DNA of 64,000 nt from Herminiimonas fonticola. Lineage in GTDB: Bacteria > Pseudomonadota > Gammaproteobacteria > Burkholderiales > Burkholderiaceae_D. Below, in pieces: positions 58,817 through 64,000 of this stretch. A model generated the notes under the pieces. The model worked only from the letters and a program-made list of their open reading frames with translations. It was not told the DNA's origin and searched no databases. How positions within the stretch are numbered: the first letter of the stretch is position 1; each line of letters opens with the position of its first letter. Made by a program: the position numbers and the translations under genes. The DNA lies in NCBI RefSeq assembly GCF_003293745.1, contig NZ_PTLZ01000001.1:434001-498000 (forward strand). The letters run 5' to 3'.

Positions 58817-59371
58817 TTATGGGGCCTTTGTTGTTTCGCTACGCGGCTGGATGATGGCCTTGATGCGTCCCGCACCTGGCTTGCTGTCACCGCCGGCGGT
58901 GTTGTGCACGGTAAAGAATTCAGCGCGCGTATCGTAGGAAATGAACTCGCCATTCACTTCATCGGTCGGCTTGCCATTTTCCAGGCGGCGCATGCGTGCC
59001 TTGGAAAACAGTTTCATGACTTCATTCTTGTCGTCGTATTCAATACGTTCGGCCTGGCCGTCTATCCATTGATCAGGCCCGCCATCACGTTTTTGACGGA
59101 AGCTGGCGAGTGAGCCCGGCGCGGCATACATGACGACAAATTGATAACCGGCAGGATCTTGCGTGACGACCATCTTGTTCGACTTCATCAAAATCGAACC
59201 GCGCGTCAGCACGACATTACCGATGAAGGTGTTGATCTGCTTGACGTCGTCGTACTGCATTTGATCGGCTTCGACGTTAGTCGGTTTGGTCGCATCGGCT
59301 TTCTCTGCGTGAGCGAAGGAAAGCGCACCCAGACCAGCGAGAAGCAGCATTGCAGAGAGTAATCGTTTCAT
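58817..59371 (-). CDS. lptA: LPS transport periplasmic protein LptA
   Basis: Periplasmic bridge protein (184 aa). Signal peptide [19 protein letters not shown] with cleavage near HAEKA. The OstA-type beta-jellyroll is visible in [21 protein letters not shown] and the repeats of the same type after it. Connects LptC with LptD; between lptC and lptB. Confidence 0.95.
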   Translation of the reverse strand: MKRLLSAMLLLAGLGALSFAHAEKADATKPTNVEADQMQYDDVKQINTFIGNVVLTRGSILMKSNKMVVTQDPAGYQFVVMYAAPGSLASFRQKRDGGPDQWIDGQAERIEYDDKNEVMKLFSKARMRRLENGKPTDEVNGEFISYDTRAEFFTVHNTAGGDSKPGAGRIKAIIQPRSETTKAP

Positions 59372-59416
59372 GAAATTTTTCTAAAATAATCCATCGATTA
59401 AAAGTCGGATCACGAA

Positions 59417-60016
59417 TCAATTGGTGACGACAGGCGGCTGGTACTGACCTTTTACATTGCTCGATAAACGAAATTCACCGGTCGCATTATTGGCAAACAT
59501 GCCCGAGCCATTCAATGTCGATTTTCCTAGGATCAGCTCAACTGGTTTAGGTGTTTTCATCACGTCGTCGTCAGGCAATACCAGCAAATAAGATGTCTTG
59601 AGCTGGAAATGCTGTGACGTCGCTGATGCAGGTCTGTCTATATGCACGTTGTCGTACATGTGAATTTCGCTACTGTTATTGCTTATGGTGGCGCGCAGGG
59701 AACGACTTACCATAGGCGGTCGTTCAGCACTATAACTATGCATGACCGGATTCTGTATTTGATAGGAGTCGTCTTGCGGATAATGCTTCATCCCGGTCCC
59801 TGTCAGGTTATAGCGCGCCTCACCGGTTTTTGCCATGCGGACGAAATTGAATTTCTCCACATAAAAATCCGGTTCCGTGCGCACGCGATCCGGCATGGAC
59901 TCTTCGGTTTTTTTCTGCATCACTTCAACCAGCCAGAAACTGCCTAGTGCCAATGCGGCACTTATCACAATCAGCACGATCAGGCGTACGCCTGTTGCAG
60001 GTCGAATGGCTTTCAT
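59417..60016 (-). CDS. lptC: LPS export system protein LptC
   Basis: Inner-membrane-anchored LPS carrier (199 aa). One N-terminal membrane helix (about 12-32), then the LptC beta-jellyroll with YVEKFNFVRMAKTGEARYNLTG and PPMVSRSLRATISNNSSEIH. Start ATG 60016 overlaps the kdsC stop (ATGA); the longer frame from 60076 is inside kdsC. Gap of 45 nt to lptA. Confidence 0.93.
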   Translation of the reverse strand: MKAIRPATGVRLIVLIVISAALALGSFWLVEVMQKKTEESMPDRVRTEPDFYVEKFNFVRMAKTGEARYNLTGTGMKHYPQDDSYQIQNPVMHSYSAERPPMVSRSLRATISNNSSEIHMYDNVHIDRPASATSQHFQLKTSYLLVLPDDDVMKTPKPVELILGKSTLNGSGMFANNATGEFRLSSNVKGQYQPPVVTN

Positions 60017-60567
60017 GAAAGATACGGAGCGATGGCCGCCTCGTAGTTGCCTTGCGCGCGCAGGATGAAGTCGCACAATTCGCGTGCCGCACCACGACCG
60101 CCGCCAGCTTGCGTGACGTAATGCACGCGCGAGCGTACTTCAGGATGGGCGTTGGGTACGCTGGCGGCAAAGCCGACGCGCGACAGAATAGGCAGGTCGA
60201 TGACATCGTCGCCGATGAAGCCGCATGCGTCGGCAGCAACATTAGTTTGCGCCAGCAATTGTTCGAATGCGCTGCGCTTGTCATGTATGCCCTGGAATAC
60301 ATGATGAATGCCAAGATCGGTGGCGCGGCGCAGCACGATAGGCGACTGGCGCGCGCTGATGATTGCAGTAGCAACACCGGATTGCTGCAGCAATTTGATG
60401 CCGTGACCATCAAGGACGTTGAAGGTTTTGATCACTTCGCCATCAGCGCCGAAATGCAGACTGCCATCAGTCAGAATGCCATCGACGTCAAAAATCATCA
60501 GGCGTACATTTGCTGCGCGGGCCAATGCGGCTGATAGTGACGTGGCGGAATCAGCAGCTGAGTTCAT
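60013..60567 (-). CDS. kdsC: 3-deoxy-D-manno-octulosonate 8-phosphate phosphatase KdsC
   Basis: HAD-superfamily phosphatase (184 aa) that releases Kdo from Kdo-8-phosphate. Catalytic loop IFDVDGILTDG near residue 25; the loop FVQGIHDK-like segment HVFQGIHDKRSAFEQLL and GDDVIDLPIL are as in the family. It overlaps kdsD by one base and lptC by four, a very tight operon. Confidence 0.96.
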   Translation of the reverse strand: MNSAADSATSLSAALARAANVRLMIFDVDGILTDGSLHFGADGEVIKTFNVLDGHGIKLLQQSGVATAIISARQSPIVLRRATDLGIHHVFQGIHDKRSAFEQLLAQTNVAADACGFIGDDVIDLPILSRVGFAASVPNAHPEVRSRVHYVTQAGGGRGAARELCDFILRAQGNYEAAIAPYLS

Positions 60568-61595
60568 CAGATTACTTTCGCACGGGTCAGATCGTGGATG
60601 TGTAATGCGCCAACCAGTTTGCCATCGGCATTGTTCACCAACAATTGGTTGATGCGGAATTCTTCCATCATGTCGACCGCATCGACGGCGAGTTGATCCG
60701 GCTGCACGCTACGTGGATTGGCATGCATCACGTCGGCAATCGATAGTGTCGAAAAGTCTTGTTTGTTTTCAATCAGGCGGCGTAAGTCGCCATCGGTAAA
60801 TACGCCTATGGCCTTGCCGTCGGCGTCTACCACGGCAGTCATTGCCATGCCTTTCTTGCTGATTTCCAGCAATGCAGAATAGAGCGTGGCGTCGACAGCG
60901 ACAGTTGGAATCGCGTCGCCGGTGCGCATGACATCGCGCACGTGCGTCAGCAGGCGACGGCCGAGTGCGCCACCTGGATGTGAGCGTGCAAAATCTTCTT
61001 CACCAAAACCGCGTGCATCCAGCAATGCCATCGCGAGCGCATCGCCCAGGGCCAATGTCGCGGTGGTGCTGGCGGTCGGTGCCAGATTCAGCGGGCAGGC
61101 TTCCTGGTCGACCTTGACGTTCAGATGCACGTCGGCAAACTGCGCCAGACTGGACGCGTCGTTGCCGGTAATCGCAATCAGGGTTGCGCCCATGCGTTTG
61201 ATAATCGGCACGATGGCGAGTAATTCACCGGCTTCACCCGAATATGAAATTGCGATCAGCGCATCGCTGGCGGTAATCATGCCCAGATCGCCATGCGACG
61301 CTTCGGCAGCATGCACGAACAGCGCCGGCGTGCCGGTCGAGGCGAGGGTGGAGGCAATCTTGCGGGCGATATGGCCGGACTTGCCTATGCCGGATACGAC
61401 CACGCGACCGTTGCAATTTAATAATAGGGAAACTGCTTTGACGAATTGCGCGCCGGTTTCTTCGCTAATTCGTTTTTTTAATGCAAGAATCGCATCTGCT
61501 TCGATTTGCAGGGTTGCGCTGGCAAATTGCAGCGCGCGGGTTGTGCTATTCGCATCAAAAGTTGCGGGCACGGTTTTGGCATGGGGTACACTCAT
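60567..61595 (-). CDS. kdsD: D-arabinose 5-phosphate isomerase KdsD
   Basis: Supplies arabinose 5-phosphate for Kdo synthesis (342 aa from ATG 61595). SIS domain (about 50-200: VVVSGIGKSGHIARKIASTLAS, GDLGMI, SYSGEAGEL) and two CBS domains in the C-terminal third. First gene of the kdsD-kdsC-lptCAB-rpoN-hpf run and divergent from the antiporter. ATG 61619 is a possible alternative start; neither has a strong ribosome site. Confidence 0.94.
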   Translation of the reverse strand: MSVPHAKTVPATFDANSTTRALQFASATLQIEADAILALKKRISEETGAQFVKAVSLLLNCNGRVVVSGIGKSGHIARKIASTLASTGTPALFVHAAEASHGDLGMITASDALIAISYSGEAGELLAIVPIIKRMGATLIAITGNDASSLAQFADVHLNVKVDQEACPLNLAPTASTTATLALGDALAMALLDARGFGEEDFARSHPGGALGRRLLTHVRDVMRTGDAIPTVAVDATLYSALLEISKKGMAMTAVVDADGKAIGVFTDGDLRRLIENKQDFSTLSIADVMHANPRSVQPDQLAVDAVDMMEEFRINQLLVNNADGKLVGALHIHDLTRAKVI

Positions 61596-61720
61596 GCCCG
61601 AAAGTATAAACGAATTCATCTGGCAAGAAGGGCTGACTAAGCAAAAAACCTGCCAGACGAAACAAAAATATGTTTTGATTGTTCTTCGCGTATTTTCCGA
61701 ATAACCCCAGCCGGCTTCAG

Positions 61721-63712
61721 ATGATGTTTTCCCCATTAGAACTAACGCTTCTGTTGCTTGCTGCGGCGGTATTGGGCGTGGTCGCCTTCCGCATGATGCA
61801 TTTGCCGCCGATGCTGGGTTATCTGGTGGCCGGTATTCTGATCGGTCCGCATACCTTGGGTTGGGCCGAAGATAACGCGACGACCCATGCCTTGGGCGAA
61901 TTCGGTGTCGTGTTCCTGATGTTCTCCATCGGACTGGAATTTTCTCTCGCCAAGCTATCGGCTATGCGGCGCATCGTTTTTGGGTTGGGCATGGCGCAGG
62001 TGCTGCTGACGATCGTGTTGACCATGATATTCGGCTGGTTGGTGGCGCATATATCTACGCGTTTGAGTTCTATTAGTTGGCAAGCTGCATTCGCAATCGG
62101 TGGTGCGCTGGCGATGTCGTCGACGGCGATTGTTTCCAAAGTGCTGACCGAACGCCTGGAGCTGGAGAGCGAACATGGTCGTCGCATCATCGGCATTTTG
62201 CTGTTTCAGGATCTGGCGCTGGTGCCCTTGCTGATCCTGATTCCTGCGCTGGCCAATCCAAACGGCGATCTGGTCGCCACGCTTTCATGGGCGTCATTCA
62301 AAGCGGTAGTCGTGCTGTTTCTGCTTTTTTTCGTCGGACATAAGTTGATACGCAGTTGGTTCCGCATCGTCGTCAAGCGGCGTTCGCAAGAATTATTCAT
62401 GCTGAATTTGTTGCTGATTACCTTGGGCGCGGCGTGGATTACTGAAATGGCCGGTTTGTCGCTGGCGCTTGGCGCGTTCGTGGCCGGCATGCTGATCTCC
62501 GAGACTGAATACAAGCATCAGGTGGAAGAAGACATCAAATCCTTCCGCGATGTGCTGCTTGGTCTGTTCTTCATCTCGATAGGCATGTTACTGAATGTGC
62601 GCCTGGTGATCGAATACTGGTGGCTGGTCTTGCTCTTGCTGACCGGGCCGGTTTTGCTGAAATTTGGTTTGGTGGCGCTATTGGCAAAATGGTTTGGAGC
62701 GCCCGTCGGTGTGGCACTGCGGACCGGGCTGGCGCTGGCGCAAGCCGGTGAGTTCGGTTTCGTGCTCCTGCATCAGATCGGCAGCTTGAATTTGCTTGAA
62801 CCGCTGATCATTCAATTGATACTGGCGTCCATGGTCTTGTCCATGCTGGCCGCACCTGTGATTCTTGCCAAATCCGACGCCATCGTGATGAAGCTGTCGA
62901 CTAACGAATGGATGGTGCAATCGCTTGCATTGACGCAGATTGCGACGCGCACGATGTCCACGCAGCAGCATGTGATTATTGCCGGCTTCGGCCGCACCGG
63001 TCAGAGTCTGGCGAAGTTGCTGGATGAAGAAGGAATCCCTTATCAGGCGCTGGATCTGGATCCCGATCGTGTGCGCGATGCGCAGGCCGCCGGTGTGAAT
63101 GTCTCGTATGGTGATGCGGGGCGTCGCGAAAGCCTGGTCGCGGCCGGTATCAATCGTGCGGCAGCCGTAGTCATTACGTATGCCAGCACGCCGTCGGCAT
63201 TAAAGGTTTTGCATCATATGAAGGATCTGGCGCCTTCGCTGCCTGTCATTGTGCGCAGCTATGACGATTCCGATCTGGACAAATTGCGCGCCGCTGGTGC
63301 GTCCGAAGTCGTGCCGGAGGCGATCGAAGGCAGCCTGATGCTGGCGTCGCATGCCTTGCTGACTATGGGCGTACCTTTGCGGCGTGTCGTACACACGATT
63401 CAGATGGCGCGTGGCGAACGCTATGCGTCGCTGCGTGGTTTCTTTCATGGCGCCAGCGATGTGTCGGACATGGCGGAACATTTGCAAGTGCGTTTGCGCT
63501 CCGTACTGTTGACCGACAGCGCGAATGCCATCGGTAAAAAGCTGGGACAATTGGAGCTGGATGCGCTCGGCGTGGAAGTGACTGCGCTGCGCCGCAATGG
63601 TGTGCGCCTCGACTGGGAGCCGGAAACCATCCTGTTAGCTGGCGATATTCTGGTCTTGCGCGGTGCCGTCGAAGAACTCGCACGTGCGGAAGGCCGTCTA
63701 CTAAAAGCATAA
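61721..63712 (+). CDS. Kef-type monovalent cation:proton antiporter (CPA2 family)
   Basis: Membrane transporter (663 aa) exchanging potassium or sodium against protons. Twelve to thirteen membrane segments cover residues 1 to about 390 (LGYLVAGILIGPHTLG, SAFAIGG-type and SSTAIVSKVL). A RCK_N nucleotide-binding domain starts near 415 (VIIAGFGRTGQSLAKLL, DLDPDRV), and a TrkA_C domain at the end carries GDILVLRGAVEEL. ATG 61721 is used; frames to 61679 stay open but overlap the divergent region. Beside kdsD, an order also seen in other betaproteobacteria. Whether it acts as a KefB/C-type glutathione-gated system cannot be judged. Confidence 0.9.
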   Translation: MMFSPLELTLLLLAAAVLGVVAFRMMHLPPMLGYLVAGILIGPHTLGWAEDNATTHALGEFGVVFLMFSIGLEFSLAKLSAMRRIVFGLGMAQVLLTIVLTMIFGWLVAHISTRLSSISWQAAFAIGGALAMSSTAIVSKVLTERLELESEHGRRIIGILLFQDLALVPLLILIPALANPNGDLVATLSWASFKAVVVLFLLFFVGHKLIRSWFRIVVKRRSQELFMLNLLLITLGAAWITEMAGLSLALGAFVAGMLISETEYKHQVEEDIKSFRDVLLGLFFISIGMLLNVRLVIEYWWLVLLLLTGPVLLKFGLVALLAKWFGAPVGVALRTGLALAQAGEFGFVLLHQIGSLNLLEPLIIQLILASMVLSMLAAPVILAKSDAIVMKLSTNEWMVQSLALTQIATRTMSTQQHVIIAGFGRTGQSLAKLLDEEGIPYQALDLDPDRVRDAQAAGVNVSYGDAGRRESLVAAGINRAAAVVITYASTPSALKVLHHMKDLAPSLPVIVRSYDDSDLDKLRAAGASEVVPEAIEGSLMLASHALLTMGVPLRRVVHTIQMARGERYASLRGFFHGASDVSDMAEHLQVRLRSVLLTDSANAIGKKLGQLELDALGVEVTALRRNGVRLDWEPETILLAGDILVLRGAVEELARAEGRLLKA

Positions 63713-63728
63713 GCCTGGGTATTTGTGG

Positions 63729-63757
63729 TTGACGCTGGCTATGCGAAGACGGAAAAT
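63729..63757 (+). promoter_or_regulatory. Possible sigma70 promoter of the last gene
   Basis: TTGACG (63729-63734), 17-nt spacer, GAAAAT (63752-63757). Moderate match. It would leave a leader of about 115 nt before 63877. Confidence 0.35.
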
Positions 63758-63876
63758 TGCCCACCTGTGATGCACTCGTACTTATTATTGATGTGCTTTA
63801 GCTATGAGCGTCACTCGTGTTATTCGCGCCGCGATTTGCAGTTTCCTAAAATTTCTATTGTCCCCATGGTGGTGAT

Positions 63877-64000
63877 TTGAGCGTTTCCCCCGGCAGTCTT
63901 TCTCATCCTTCATTCGCAGCGCCAGATTCCGTGCGTGAAGATGAATCGAGTGCGCCGACCAACGCTGCGTTGCCGCTGTATGTCGATCTCGATGGCACGC
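63877..64000 (+). CDS. HAD-type protein, N-terminal fragment (possibly a HAD-UbiA prenyltransferase)
   Basis: Open frame from TTG 63877 to the window edge (41 codons), behind GGTGGTGA. A disordered Ser/Pro/Ala-rich start ends in PLYVDLDGT, the first motif of the HAD superfamily, where the first Asp is the nucleophile. In betaproteobacteria this start is seen in proteins combining a HAD domain with a UbiA-type prenyltransferase, but only the first 41 residues are visible here, so this is inference. Upstream ATGs or GTGs in frame are absent because of the stop at 63847. Confidence 0.5.
   Translation, partial: MSVSPGSLSHPSFAAPDSVREDESSAPTNAALPLYVDLDGT

Overview
The window is the chromosome of a betaproteobacterium, most likely from the order Burkholderiales and the family Oxalobacteraceae (Herminiimonas/Janthinobacterium-like). 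This assignment is inferred from protein similarity as remembered and from gene order; no database search was run. Supporting traits are one unbroken rpoC / str / S10 / spc / alpha block, a system II cytochrome c assembly pair (CcsB/CcsA), the order lysA-lptM-cyaY-mrcA-pilMNOPQ-aroKB-dgt, and an rpoN-hpf module attached to the lptCAB/kdsCD genes. Almost everything is vertically inherited core genome. I saw no insertion sequence, prophage, CRISPR array, tRNA or rRNA.

Layout. 1-1849 is the C-terminal half of rpoC, followed by a terminator. 2070-7267 is the str operon (rpsL, rpsG, fusA, tuf), with a near-consensus sigma70 promoter ahead of it and rpsJ behind it. 7343-21566 holds the rest of the S10 block, then the spc and alpha blocks, down to rplQ. 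Strong hairpins or terminators lie between several of these genes, so the 30-gene cluster is probably read as several units. 21765-24704 holds cutA, dsbD and a 1-Cys peroxiredoxin. 24795-27965 is a minus-strand group (CorA-like transporter, hemB, engB). The engB-hemB gap carries, on the plus strand, what looks like an undescribed small RNA with its own terminator. 28125-34154 is about heme and periplasmic redox: cytochrome c4, ccsB, ccsA, msrP and msrQ. 34195-38530 contains lysA, lptM, cyaY and the penicillin-binding protein gene mrcA.

38864-46795 is the type IV pilus alignment and secretin operon pilMNOPQ, followed by a fused aroK-aroB gene and dgt. A 3-hydroxyisobutyryl-CoA-hydrolase-like gene stands divergent to a second type IV pilus cluster at 48168-55355 (a PilE-like pilin, FimT, PilV, PilW, PilX and the adhesin PilY1). 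This cluster is preceded by a candidate sigma54 promoter, and the sigma54 gene itself lies 8 kb downstream. A TonB-like protein of unknown role follows pilY1. 56133-61595 is a minus-strand envelope operon in transcription order kdsD, kdsC, lptC, lptA, lptB, rpoN, hpf. 61721-63712 is a Kef-type cation/proton antiporter. The window ends in the first 41 codons of a HAD-type (possibly UbiA-fused) protein.

How the parts work together: the first third builds the translation and transcription machinery. The middle supplies thiol, heme and methionine-sulfoxide redox chemistry in the periplasm. The last third builds envelope structures (type IV pili, lipopolysaccharide transport and Kdo synthesis, peptidoglycan) with RpoN as the likely regulator of the pilin cluster. 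The best candidates for something undescribed are the C-rich-loop small RNA at about 27100-27247, the TonB-like gene after pilY1, the insert in PilY1, and the paired repeats upstream of msrP.
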